Origin: Deltaproteobacteria bacterium
GTDB lineage: Bacteria > Desulfobacterota > SM23-61
Assembly (NCBI GenBank): GCA_016234425.1
Contig: JACRCA010000168.1
Location: forward strand, 1 to 15,029
DNA: 15,029 bases
Direction: 5' to 3'
Shown: positions 1 through 7,197 of the stretch, piece after piece
How the letters are laid out: every line of letters begins with the position of its first letter
Numbering within the stretch: the first letter of the stretch is position 1
The notes under the pieces: generated by a model
Databases searched by the model: none
Told to the model about the DNA's origin: nothing
What the model saw: only the letters and a program-made list of their open reading frames with translations
Made by a program: the position numbers and the translations under genes

Positions 1-308
1 GAACTCCCCAGAGTATCTTCCTGGGCTCTCCCATGAAATAGGGCTGCGTTGGCAAATGCCGCCCCCATGACCGAAACCTTGGAGCCATCGCAAAAAATGG
101 TGGCCGATTTCTCTTTGGCCATCCCGGTCTCTTCGGCTTTGATAGCCTGCCGGGCGATTTTGGCATACTCGTAATCATAGCAGGCGATGCCAATCCCGAT
201 TCCGTTGACCATACAGGTTTTGGCCTTTCCGATGATCTCCTTGGGCAAAGTCTCGTACGATAGGCCATAAACAAATTTGCCCAGTCTTTCACAAACCGTG
301 CTTCCCAT
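1..308 (-). CDS. MmgE/PrpD family protein, N-terminal part (3' end outside window)
   Basis: The 102 visible residues begin MGSTVCERLGKFVYGL and match the start of the MmgE/PrpD fold (2-methylcitrate dehydratase, cis-aconitate decarboxylase and relatives). Supporting features are the 'LPKEIIGKAKTCMVNGIGIGIA' type helix, split here as LPKEIIGKAK then TCMVNGIGIGIA, and the later AAFANAALFHG segment, where family members carry the H-x-x-D-x-D-D active-site region. Here that stretch reads HGRAQEDTLG, so the acidic residues are partly changed. The start at 308 is set by AGGAGGA about 6 bases upstream; another ATG at 312 is out of frame. It is the last visible gene of the minus-strand operon, 132 bases after the acyl-CoA dehydrogenase alpha gene. 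The substrate is unknown: the family handles several hydroxy- and unsaturated carboxylic acids or CoA esters, and only the N-terminal quarter or so is visible. Confidence 0.85.
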   Translation of the reverse strand, partial: MGSTVCERLGKFVYGLSYETLPKEIIGKAKTCMVNGIGIGIACYDYEYAKIARQAIKAEETGMAKEKSATIFCDGSKVSVMGAAFANAALFHGRAQEDTLGS

Positions 309-440
309 GCATTCCTCCTCTTCTTGCGGTCCGTATTGTCGAAAGCTCTGTGGTTCCAGTATCTTGCGGTCTTTTGAGCATTTTTTGGCAAACTTTGAGA
401 ACACCGCGCGTCATATCCGCCAGCAATCCGTTTCTCCTAC

Positions 441-1577
441 CTAAAGACCGATTTCTTTTGCCACAATTTTCTTGTAATAATTGGCGTCTCCAAAGGCTAT
501 CTCCGCTGCCTTGGCCCGGCGGGAGTACAAAGGCATATCATGCTCTTCCATGTAGCCCGTACCCGCCATAATCTGATGGCCCAGACCCACCACCCGCTTG
601 TAAGCATCACTGACCCAAGCTTTGGCGAGTGCAACCTGCCTCTTACAGGGAATTCCGTTGCTAAGCATCCAGGCCGCCTTATAGCTGATGTACCTTCCAC
701 CCTCGATGTTGATGAGCATGTTGGCACAATGATGTTGGACTGCCTGGAAGGTACCGATGAGCTTGCCAAATTGTTCTCTTTCCTTGGCATAGCTCACGCA
801 CATATCCAGGACAAACTGAGCGCCCCCGATCATTTCGCCGCACTTGGCGATGGCCGCTTTCTGCAGGAGCTTTTCCAGGACGCTTCCTCCTCTGTCCAAA
901 CCGCCCAGAATGTTTTCCTGGGGGACCCTCACTTTCTGGAAGAGAACCTCGCACTGTTTATCCCGGGCCACTGTCTTTAAAAGCTCCCATTTGATTCCCG
1001 GACTCCGGGCATCAATAAGGAATAGGGTAATACCCTCTTTGGAGTCCATTTCTCCCTTGGTTCGGGCCACGCAGATCATAAACTTGGCCACGTGAGCATC
1101 CGGGACAAAAATCTTGATCCCATCGATGAGATAACCGTTTTGCTCAGCAAGAGCCCGGACATCGATTAAATAAGGATCAAATTGCCTGGTCGCTGACTCA
1201 ATGTGCGCCAATGTTAGGATCAAATCGCCGCTGGCAATCTTGGTAAGAAATTCTTTTTTCTGCGATTCGGTCCCTGCCTCCAGAATGGAAAGGCCGCCGA
1301 GAACGACTGTGGAGAAAAAAGGCCCAGGCAAACAGGCCCGCCCCATCTCCTCCAGCAAAACCAAAAGGTCCAAGAAATCCCCCCCGATGCCGCCGTACTC
1401 TTCTGGAAAAACGATCCCCATCCAACCCAAGTTAGCCATCTTCCGCCACAACTCGGGAGTATATCCCTTAGGATCTTTTTCCATTTCCCTGACGAAAGTC
1501 TTCGGGCATTCCATTTGTAAGAAATCCCGAGCACTTTCTTTCAGCATTTTCTGCTCTTCGCTCAAATGAAAATCCAT
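441..1577 (-). CDS. Acyl-CoA dehydrogenase, FAD-holding subunit without catalytic Glu
   Basis: This is a 378-residue acyl-CoA dehydrogenase family protein of normal subunit length. The start MDFHLSEEQ is at 1577, behind a GGGGGAAGGAAAG stretch; a longer reading frame would need a TTG with no ribosome binding site. The C-terminal helical domain keeps EREQFGKLIGTFQAVQHH (about residues 266-283), whose Arg and Gln-Phe-Gly contact FAD across the dimer. Both known catalytic-base positions are non-acidic: the usual YEGT is AFGD at 361-364, and the helix position used by isovaleryl-CoA dehydrogenase is Ala, near 241. The middle beta domain also lacks the TEPNAGSD loop, reading HIESATRQFD. It is therefore unlikely to work alone. 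The gene immediately upstream (1614-2792) encodes a partner with the opposite pattern. I infer an alpha-beta heteromer like the mycobacterial paired FadE/ChsE enzymes. The substrate is unknown. Confidence 0.93.
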   Translation of the reverse strand: MDFHLSEEQKMLKESARDFLQMECPKTFVREMEKDPKGYTPELWRKMANLGWMGIVFPEEYGGIGGDFLDLLVLLEEMGRACLPGPFFSTVVLGGLSILEAGTESQKKEFLTKIASGDLILTLAHIESATRQFDPYLIDVRALAEQNGYLIDGIKIFVPDAHVAKFMICVARTKGEMDSKEGITLFLIDARSPGIKWELLKTVARDKQCEVLFQKVRVPQENILGGLDRGGSVLEKLLQKAAIAKCGEMIGGAQFVLDMCVSYAKEREQFGKLIGTFQAVQHHCANMLINIEGGRYISYKAAWMLSNGIPCKRQVALAKAWVSDAYKRVVGLGHQIMAGTGYMEEHDMPLYSRRAKAAEIAFGDANYYKKIVAKEIGL

Positions 1578-1613
1578 GCTTTCCTTCCCCCTAAGGAAAT
1601 AACAAAACAATTT

Positions 1614-2792
1614 TTAAGATCGCGGAAGCCCCAACCCCCGCTGGGCGATCACGTTGCGGCCGATCTCACTCGTGCCGGCACCGATCGTAGTCATAAAGGA
1701 ATGGAGGAAATACCACTCAATTCTCCCTCTCAAGGGTACCCATTTGGAGCCCTCTTCCAGTTGGCCATAATGCCCCAGGATCTGCATCCCCACGTCCACC
1801 AGCCGCTGTTCGAGCTCGGAGACGAATACCTTGGTGATCTCGGGTTCATAGGTCATAGGGATCTCATTGCTCTCCATCCAGCGGGAGTGGTCGGCCAATA
1901 CCTGGGCCACCTCCAGCTCAATGGCCATTTGGGCGAGTTTTTCCTGAATCAGAGGGTCTTCCGCCAGCGGCTTCCCCATAAACTTCGTCTCTTTTACATA
2001 TTGGATTAGCTCCTCCAAAATGGGCAATAGTCGGCAGGGGGTGAATACGTGGTTCCTTTCAGAGTCAATAGCTTCCATCATGTAATAGAATCCTTTATTT
2101 TTCTCCCCCGCCAGCCTATTTCTTGGCACCCGGACATTCTCATAAAAAACTTCATTGGTTTGCTCCCCAGACATGGTAATCAGAGGCCGGACGGTAATTC
2201 CGGGGCTACCAATATCGACAATGAACAGGCTGATTCCTCTGTGTTTAGGAATATTAGGGCTGAAGTCCGTGCGGGCCGCTAGCCAGTGGTATTCGGCGTA
2301 GTGGGCTTCGGTGTTAAAGGTCTTTTGGCCAGTAATGGTGAAATAATCCCCTTCTTCCACTGCCCGCATTCTCATCGAAGCCAAATCCGAGCCGGCGTTG
2401 GGTTCGGTGTAGCCCAGGCAAAATTCGATCTCCCCGCGAATGATCCGGAGTAAAAATTCCTTCTTCATCTCTTCGCTGCCGCGGCGCAAAATTGTATGGG
2501 CCACCATCGTGTAGGCCACATCCAGGGGGACGTGGGCCCCCCACCGTTTCCCCAATTCGTCTAAAAGAATAAAGTCATAGGTGGGAGACAAGCCCTGGCC
2601 CCCATATTCTTTCGGCCAGCTCATCCCTAAGAAACCGTGAGCCGCCAGCTTGCGGCTGAATTCCCGCGCTTCAGGCCCTACGCCCTTATCCTCCCAGTTC
2701 TGGCGGGCGATTTCTTCGGTTAGCTCCCTATCCAAAAATTTACAGAGCCTTTTTCTGAACTCCTCTTCTTCCCTGGTATATCCAAAATCCAT
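1614..2792 (-). CDS. Acyl-CoA dehydrogenase, catalytic subunit of a heteromeric pair
   Basis: This 392-residue acyl-CoA dehydrogenase subunit starts at ATG 2792, preceded by GAGGAG and 7 bases; an upstream TTG lies inside that ribosome binding site. The substrate/FAD loop LGYTEPNAGSDLASM (about 127-140) is canonical. The C-terminus is GAGTSEIGRNVIAQRGLGLP, so the usual catalytic Glu of YEGT is Ala372. An alternative base is available: Glu245 in AIDSERN, at the helix position used by isovaleryl-CoA dehydrogenase. The R-x-QFG FAD-contact motif is degraded to KETKFMGKPL. This complements the downstream partner (441-1577), which keeps the FAD motif but has no base. The spacing of 36 bases fits co-translation. 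GAGTSEI endings are typical of the mycobacterial and environmental heterotetrameric acyl-CoA dehydrogenases. The reaction is acyl-CoA to 2-enoyl-CoA with electrons passed to ETF; the chain or ring substrate cannot be read from the sequence. Confidence 0.94.
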   Translation of the reverse strand: MDFGYTREEEEFRKRLCKFLDRELTEEIARQNWEDKGVGPEAREFSRKLAAHGFLGMSWPKEYGGQGLSPTYDFILLDELGKRWGAHVPLDVAYTMVAHTILRRGSEEMKKEFLLRIIRGEIEFCLGYTEPNAGSDLASMRMRAVEEGDYFTITGQKTFNTEAHYAEYHWLAARTDFSPNIPKHRGISLFIVDIGSPGITVRPLITMSGEQTNEVFYENVRVPRNRLAGEKNKGFYYMMEAIDSERNHVFTPCRLLPILEELIQYVKETKFMGKPLAEDPLIQEKLAQMAIELEVAQVLADHSRWMESNEIPMTYEPEITKVFVSELEQRLVDVGMQILGHYGQLEEGSKWVPLRGRIEWYFLHSFMTTIGAGTSEIGRNVIAQRGLGLPRS

Positions 2793-2855
2793 ATTCTTTC
2801 TCCTCAAATGGCCTGACGGTTCTTGGCAGACCCCCGAATAAAAAGTAATTTTCTT

Positions 2856-4046
2856 TTAGGTCAGAGCTAAAACTGGGTCCTCCATCAATTCTTTCAGCGT
2901 CTTTATGAACTCAGCGGCTTTCGCTCCATAAATCACCCGGTGGTCATAACTTAAAGTTGCTTTCATCATGGGGCGAACCGTGATTTCCTTGTTGATGACT
3001 ACGGGTTTATCGATGATCGCTCCTATCCCGAGGATGGCACTTTCTGGTTGATTGATGATGGGACAAAACTCCTCTATGCCATACATTCCCAGTGAAGAAA
3101 AGGTAAAGGTGCTTCCTTTCATGTCATCAGGGGTTAATTTTCCTTTTCTTCCTTTTTCCACCAATTCAGCCCTGGTCCGGGCTATCTCGGAAAGGGACTT
3201 CTTGCCGATGTCCCAGATGACTGGGACGATGAGGCCTTCTTGTAAGGCCATGGCCATTCCCATGTGGATGTCTTCCAGCCAAAGGATGCCCTCTGGTGTC
3301 CAGCGGGTATTGATGACCGGGTGATGGGAGATGGCGACGGTCGTGATCTTCATGAGGATGTCGGTGATGGTCAGGCGAACACCCACCTTCTCTTCAATCA
3401 CCGGCAGTAGCCTCTCCCTGGCATCCAATATCCGGGTAGCATCGATGGTGCTGCTCATGTAGATCTGGGCCGTCTCTACCTTGCTGGCCAGCATCTTCTG
3501 CCCGATGATCCTGCGCATGCCTGTAAATTTAACCAACCTTCCTTTTTCCGCCCGCTCAGGTATGACGGGTGGGGCCGTTACCGCGGGTTGGCTACTAAGA
3601 AATCTCTCTATATCGACCCCGCGGATCATGCCTCCCATGCCGGATCCAGGAACACTCTTCAATTCCAGACCCTTTTCCTTGGCCATTTTTTTTGCCAGAG
3701 GCGTTGCCCGAATCTTTTCCACCGAGGGCCTTCTAACCTCTTTCGGTCGCTCTTCCTTTTCGGCCAACACCATCACGGGTTTCTCCCTGGGAATCTCCAC
3801 TGCCTCGCCGACTAAAGCAATTAGGCCGACGACAGTCCCTACGGGCACGATCTCCTCTACCTGGACCAAGATCTTACTCAAAATACCGGATTCCGGTGCC
3901 TCAACTTCAAAAGTGGTCTTCTCCGTTTCAAAAACAAAAAGGACCTCTCCCTTTTCAACCCTTTCTCCTTCTTTTTTTCTCCACTCCACGACCTTACCTT
4001 CCGTCATGGTAAGACCGATCTTGGGCATGAGCACTTGAATGGCCAT
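2856..4046 (-). CDS. Dihydrolipoamide acyltransferase (E2) of a 2-oxo acid/acetoin dehydrogenase complex
   Basis: This 396-residue E2 core protein has three parts. Residues 1-78 form a lipoyl domain with the modified lysine in ETEKTTFEVEA (Lys43). About 111-150 is a peripheral-subunit-binding domain (IRATPLAKKMAKEKG ... GMIRGVDIERFL). From about 168 comes the acyltransferase domain (FTGMRRIIGQKM; TFSSLGMYGIEEF; YDHRVIYGAKAAEF). The catalytic His369 is present, but the usual HxxxDG motif reads HRVIYG, with Tyr373 where Asp is standard. The start at 4046 follows AAAGGACGG, which lies within the last codons of the hydratase gene; the two genes are 2 bases apart, so they are probably translationally coupled. 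It should accept acyl groups from the E1 encoded at the start of the operon (6202-8157) and pass them to CoA. No E3 gene is nearby, so a housekeeping dihydrolipoamide dehydrogenase is presumably used. Confidence 0.93.
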   Translation of the reverse strand: MAIQVLMPKIGLTMTEGKVVEWRKKEGERVEKGEVLFVFETEKTTFEVEAPESGILSKILVQVEEIVPVGTVVGLIALVGEAVEIPREKPVMVLAEKEERPKEVRRPSVEKIRATPLAKKMAKEKGLELKSVPGSGMGGMIRGVDIERFLSSQPAVTAPPVIPERAEKGRLVKFTGMRRIIGQKMLASKVETAQIYMSSTIDATRILDARERLLPVIEEKVGVRLTITDILMKITTVAISHHPVINTRWTPEGILWLEDIHMGMAMALQEGLIVPVIWDIGKKSLSEIARTRAELVEKGRKGKLTPDDMKGSTFTFSSLGMYGIEEFCPIINQPESAILGIGAIIDKPVVINKEITVRPMMKATLSYDHRVIYGAKAAEFIKTLKELMEDPVLALT

Positions 4047-4048
4047 CT

Positions 4049-4828
4049 CTACCGTCCTTTAAACTGGGGTTTTCTTTTCTGCAGGAAAGCGACCGTTCCC
4101 TCTTTCATGTCTTCGGTAGCAAAACAGGTAATGCAATTCTTCTGCGCATATTGAATGGCCCCTTCCAGGGGAAGGTTCTTTCCTACCTCGATAGCGTCTT
4201 TGGCCAGGGCCACAGCAATGGGAGCATTCTCCAAAATCTTTCGGGCGATGGCTTCGGCAGTAGCCATGAGCTGGTCATCGGGAACGACCCGGTTGACCAA
4301 GCCGACGCAGAAGGCTTCCCTGGCATCGATCGGCTCTCCCGTAAGAATGATCTCGGCGGCCAATCCCTTGCCGATGAGGCGGGGAAGCCGCTGCGTTCCC
4401 CCCGCACCGGGGAGGATCCCAATCTTTACTTCCGGAAACCCCAGCCTGGCTGATTCCGCGGCGACCCGGATGGTGCAAGCCAGGGCAAGCTCTAAGCCAC
4501 CGCCCAAGGCGTAGCCATTAATGGCTGCAATCACCGGCTGCCTCATCTTCTCCAGGGCTTCCAAATTCTCCACAACCCCCTGGTTCCATCGGAGGATATC
4601 CAGAGGAGACATTCGGCTGAGTTCCTGAATGTCGGCCCCACTTTGGAAGGCCTTCCCGGCGCCGGTAATGATAACGACCCCAACCGCCAAGTCCTGATCC
4701 AGTTCCTCAGTGGCTTTTTTCATCTCGCGAATCATTTGCTCGCTGATCGCATTGAACACCTTCGGACGGTTAAGGGTCAAATAGCCAATCCCTTCCTTGC
4801 GTTCTACAAGGATCGTCTCGTAACACAT
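4049..4828 (-). CDS. Enoyl-CoA hydratase/isomerase (crotonase family)
   Basis: This 259-residue crotonase has typical length. The oxyanion-hole segments are AFQSGADIQEL (about 60-70) and INGYALGGGLELALA (about 103-117). Both glutamates of classical enoyl-CoA hydratases are present: Glu113 in GGGLELA and Glu133 in GFPEVKIGILPGAGGTQRL. It should therefore be a true hydratase, adding water across a 2-enoyl-CoA, rather than a divergent hydrolase or decarboxylase. The start at 4828 is preceded by AAGGAAG with 4 bases of spacing. It sits between the short-chain dehydrogenase remnant and the E2 gene in the same operon as the acyl-CoA dehydrogenase pair, so it most likely acts on their product. The C-terminal MKEGTVAFLQKRKPQFKGR is the usual family ending. 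Confidence 0.95.
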   Translation of the reverse strand: MCYETILVERKEGIGYLTLNRPKVFNAISEQMIREMKKATEELDQDLAVGVVIITGAGKAFQSGADIQELSRMSPLDILRWNQGVVENLEALEKMRQPVIAAINGYALGGGLELALACTIRVAAESARLGFPEVKIGILPGAGGTQRLPRLIGKGLAAEIILTGEPIDAREAFCVGLVNRVVPDDQLMATAEAIARKILENAPIAVALAKDAIEVGKNLPLEGAIQYAQKNCITCFATEDMKEGTVAFLQKRKPQFKGR

Positions 4829-4838
4829 GGTTCTTCCT

Positions 4839-4910
4839 TTACCAAATGGTCTGCCCCCCGTCGATCACGAGGCAGGATCCGGTCAAATCAAACATGGAAA
4901 ATCGGCTCAT
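4839..4910 (-). pseudogene. Short-chain dehydrogenase (SDR) remnant: first and last codons fused in frame
   Basis: This small 23-codon frame starts ATG at 4910 with a good ribosome binding site, GGGAGG, inside the last codons of the alcohol dehydrogenase gene, and ends TAA at 4839. Its first part, MSRFSMFDLTG, is what precedes K-V-A-x-VTGA in classical SDR proteins. Its second part, SCLVIDGGQTIW, is what follows VTG at the SDR C-terminus. The roughly 230 residues between, including the NAD-binding glycines and the Ser-Tyr-Lys active site, are absent. The join falls at a shared Thr-Gly, as expected for a deletion between short direct repeats. I read it as an in-frame internal deletion that keeps operon spacing and translation signals. 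No catalytic activity is possible. The lost enzyme would have suited the 3-hydroxyacyl-CoA dehydrogenation step after the neighbouring hydratase. Alternatives are an assembly error or a selected leader peptide. Confidence 0.72.
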
Positions 4911-4911
4911 C

Positions 4912-5967
4912 TCAACCTCCCGGTGTCACCAGAATCTTGACGTACCGCCCGGGATTCTGGATCATCTCTTTGAGGCCTTTCTCGATGAGATCCTCTAGCC
5001 GGATCCTCGCTGTGATCATGGGCTCTACCAAAACCCGCCGATCGGCCAGAAAAGCCAGGGCGGCCGGATATTCATCAACATATCCGGTGCAAGTGGTTAT
5101 CTCTTTCTCATGTCCCCAGAGCCGGAAGAAAGGAACCTCCAGTGGTTTAAGGGCCATCCCTACCATGACGATCATGGCTCTTCGACCTGTAACCCGGACG
5201 GCCGTATCAAAGGCGCTCTGGTGGCCCACGCATTCAAACGCTACATTCGCCCGGAGACCATCTGTCCGTTCGGCAATTTCTTTGCCCACATCCCCTTGGC
5301 CGGGATCAAAGACTTCGTTCGCCCCCAGCTGTTTCGCCAGCTCCCTCCTCCCTTTGATGGGTTCTATGGCAAATACCTGGCCGGCGCCAGCTGCTTTGGC
5401 AGCTTGCAAAACCAAAAGTCCGATGGGACCGGCCCCGATGACGACAGCCGTATCTCCTACTTTCAAGCGACTCCTCTTTACCGCCCGGACAGCGACCGCC
5501 AAAGGCTCAGCAAAGGAGGCCATCTCATAAGTGACTTGGTCGGGAATCTTAAGGACCGTGTATTCTGGAACAACCACATATTCTGCAAAAGCTCCATCCC
5601 AGGCGAGGCCGACAGTGGCCAGTCTTAGGCACATGTTATACTCCCCATCCCGGCAATACACGCAGCTTCCGCAATAGATGAGGCAGTTAATCGTTACGCG
5701 ATCCCCTACGCGAATCCTCTTTACATGCGGGCCCACTTCGACTGCGTCGCCGGAGAATTCATGGCCCAAGATGATGGGAGCGCTTTTGCCGGTGAGAGGA
5801 TGGGGCTTTTGGGGAATAATCAATGGTCCCTCCCGGTACTCATGAACATCCGAGCCACAAATGCCGCACCATCTCACTCTGATCTTGACCTGATCTTTGG
5901 CAACGTTCGGTTCCGGAATATCGGTGATCCGGAGATCTTCCTTCCCATACCAAACTGCCGCTTTCAT
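4912..5967 (-). CDS. Zinc-dependent alcohol dehydrogenase, butanediol/polyol dehydrogenase type
   Basis: This 351-residue medium-chain dehydrogenase starts at ATG 5967 (MKAAVWYGKEDLRI) behind AGGAG; a longer upstream frame runs into repeat-like sequence and is rejected. Catalytic zinc ligands are visible: Cys37 in CGICGSD, His69-Glu70 in LGHEFSG and Glu154 in SFAEPLA. The structural zinc site is intact at Cys99, 102, 105 and 113. The Rossmann motif is VIGAGPIGLL (about 176-185), and the following acidic Glu202 suggests NAD over NADP. The segment CGICGSDVHEYREGP with PHPLTG is typical of the (R,R)-2,3-butanediol dehydrogenase branch, though sorbitol- and threonine-type enzymes are close relatives. 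It is next to an SDR remnant and downstream of acetoin-type E1 genes. It could supply an alpha-hydroxyketone from a diol, or act as an alternative hydroxyacyl dehydrogenase. The substrate is not determined. Confidence 0.93.
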   Translation of the reverse strand: MKAAVWYGKEDLRITDIPEPNVAKDQVKIRVRWCGICGSDVHEYREGPLIIPQKPHPLTGKSAPIILGHEFSGDAVEVGPHVKRIRVGDRVTINCLIYCGSCVYCRDGEYNMCLRLATVGLAWDGAFAEYVVVPEYTVLKIPDQVTYEMASFAEPLAVAVRAVKRSRLKVGDTAVVIGAGPIGLLVLQAAKAAGAGQVFAIEPIKGRRELAKQLGANEVFDPGQGDVGKEIAERTDGLRANVAFECVGHQSAFDTAVRVTGRRAMIVMVGMALKPLEVPFFRLWGHEKEITTCTGYVDEYPAALAFLADRRVLVEPMITARIRLEDLIEKGLKEMIQNPGRYVKILVTPGG

Positions 5968-6010
5968 ACTTCTCTCTCCTATCTTCCCCTCAGGTATTGT
6001 CAAAATTAAA

Positions 6011-6045
6011 CCGCAGAAAGCGCAGCGCGGCATAGCCGCAACGAA
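6011..6045. repeat. Partial CGCAGA-type dispersed repeat
   Basis: ACCGCAGAAAGCGCAGCGCGG resembles the left arm of the inverted repeat at 11531-11600 (CACCGCGGAGAACGCAGAAAGCGC). It is followed by a 5-bp hairpin, GCGGC-ata-GCCGC. It lies in the gap between E1 beta and the alcohol dehydrogenase. It looks like half of a dispersed intergenic element; no function is evident. Confidence 0.45.
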
Positions 6046-6052
6046 AAGAAAT

Positions 6053-6102
6053 CACCCCCTCCCTACCCTCCCCCCTCGAGGGGGAGGGAGAGGGTGGGGG
6101 GG
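6053..6102. repeat. REP-like long GC-rich hairpin centred on CTCGAG
   Basis: A nearly self-complementary element is centred between 6077 and 6078. Runs of C on the left pair with runs of G on the right (CCCCCTCGAGGGGG core, then CCCT/AGGG, CCCT/AGGG and CCCCC/GGGGG), with one bulged C and a small internal loop. The paired span is about 50 bases. It lies between the E1 beta stop and the alcohol dehydrogenase start. Elements of this composition occur as dispersed intergenic palindromes in several bacterial genomes. In RNA it would be very stable and could attenuate or process the operon transcript between the E1 genes and the rest. There is no U-run of the intrinsic-terminator kind directly after it in the minus direction. 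Confidence 0.7.
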
Positions 6103-6140
6103 AAAAATTCTTGACAAAATTTTAAGAAATTGAACATTTG

Positions 6141-6176
6141 TAGTACAGAGGATTTCTCTGTGAGCTCTGTGGTTTC
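6141..6176. repeat. CACAGAG-type repeat relic with small dyad
   Basis: On the minus strand the stretch reads ACCACAGAGCTCACAGAGAA followed by ATCCTCTGT. It contains a perfect 6-bp inverted repeat, ACAGAG (6145-6150) and CTCTGT (6156-6161), with a second CTCTGT at 6165-6170. It is the kind of degenerate ACAGAG repeat seen elsewhere as intergenic filler. It starts about 26 bases after the E1 beta stop in the minus direction. Confidence 0.45.
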
Positions 6177-6201
6177 ATTTTTCTTCTGTTTTTCAACCTG
6201 A

Positions 6202-7179
6202 TCAGTGTTCCAGAACCTTTTTAACGGCCTGGACCACATCCTGCGCGTTGGGCAGGTATAGGTTCTCAGGGTTAAAGGGCACGGGTGCATAGGGAGCACC
6301 CACGCGAAGGATCGGCCCATCCAGACAATCGATCATCTCTTCGCTAACCACGGCCGATATCTCGGCGCCGACTCCAAAGGCTTTCACGGCTTCATGGGCA
6401 ATGACCAATCTTGAAGTTTTGGCCACCGATTGAAAGATCGTCTCTTTGTCGAGAGGAGTGATGGCCCGCAGGTCAATGACTTCTGCTTCGATTCCCTCTT
6501 TGGCCAAAATGTTTGCGGCCTCCAGGGCTTGATGAACCATGCGCGAGGTCGCCACAACGGTAATATCCCGGCCCGGCCTTTTCACATCGGCTTTGCCTAT
6601 GGGAACGAGGTATTCTTCCTCGGGGATTTCCCCCTTCATTCCATACAGAGCTTTATTTTCAACGAATAAAACCGGATTATCATCCCGAATGGCGGCTTTG
6701 AGTAAGCCTTTCACATCGTAGGGGGTCGCCGGCATCACCACTTTCAGGCCGGGAACATGAGCAAACCAGGATTCTAAACATTGCGAATGCTGGGGACCGG
6801 CATTGAGACCACCCCCACAAGGGGTGCGAATCACGAGGGGCAGCTGGTACTGACCTCCAAACATATACCTGGCTTTGGCCACCTGGTTGACGATCTGATC
6901 CATACAGACTGCCAAAAAATCCATGAACATGATTTCCACCACCGGTCGAAGATTTTGGGTGGCTGCCCCCAGAGCCAGTCCTACAATGGCCGACTCGCTG
7001 ATCGGGGTATCTTTGACTCTTCCGGCACCGAATTCTTCCAAAAGGCCGCGGGTGGCGCTGAAGGAACCTCCCGGGAGGGCTACATCTTCCCCGATGACGA
7101 AAACTCTCTCATCTCTGGCCATCTCCTCCCGGAGAGCCTCGGTAATTGCCCGGATATAGCGGATCTCTCTCATCTTCAT
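6202..7179 (-). CDS. TPP-dependent dehydrogenase E1 beta subunit (acetoin/2-oxo acid dehydrogenase)
   Basis: This 325-residue E1 beta protein is full length. IGEDVALPGGSFSATRGL and DTPISESAIVGLALGAA (Glu62 activates the TPP aminopyrimidine) are diagnostic. NAGPQHSQ contains the conserved His131 that contributes to the active site. The C-terminal transketolase-like domain runs from about 200 with VIDLRAITPLDKETI. ATG 7179 is preferred because GAGGGA lies 5-6 bases upstream; a second in-frame ATG at 7173 is possible. It follows the alpha gene by 18 bases and would form an alpha2beta2 E1. With E2 four genes downstream, the complex would carry out oxidative decarboxylation of a 2-oxo acid or thiolytic cleavage of an alpha-hydroxyketone. 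Sequence alone does not separate pyruvate, branched-chain and acetoin specificities with certainty. Confidence 0.94.
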   Translation of the reverse strand: MKMREIRYIRAITEALREEMARDERVFVIGEDVALPGGSFSATRGLLEEFGAGRVKDTPISESAIVGLALGAATQNLRPVVEIMFMDFLAVCMDQIVNQVAKARYMFGGQYQLPLVIRTPCGGGLNAGPQHSQCLESWFAHVPGLKVVMPATPYDVKGLLKAAIRDDNPVLFVENKALYGMKGEIPEEEYLVPIGKADVKRPGRDITVVATSRMVHQALEAANILAKEGIEAEVIDLRAITPLDKETIFQSVAKTSRLVIAHEAVKAFGVGAEISAVVSEEMIDCLDGPILRVGAPYAPVPFNPENLYLPNAQDVVQAVKKVLEH

Positions 7180-7197
7180 ATTTCCCTCACGCTGAAT

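Noticed and set aside
540..980. Long plus-strand open frames inside the minus-strand genes (for example 540-980, 3481-4038, 4643-5530, 5110-5628, 6781-7359)
   Set aside because: They lie opposite well-supported conserved genes and show no family motifs or ribosome binding sites; they are shadows of high-GC codon positions.
5983..6000. TTGACA on the minus strand upstream of the alcohol dehydrogenase, as a promoter
   Set aside because: No acceptable -10 at 16-18 bases; the downstream position is the ribosome binding site itself.
4912..6033. Longer alcohol dehydrogenase beginning MPRCAFCGLILTIPEG
   Set aside because: The extra 22 residues come from the repeat-like gap and have no family match; ATG 5967 has a proper AGGAG site and the family's normal N-terminus.
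6116..6140. TTGACA on the plus strand near 6111 as a promoter
   Set aside because: The -10 position (ACATTT) is poor, and there is no plus-strand gene for it to serve.
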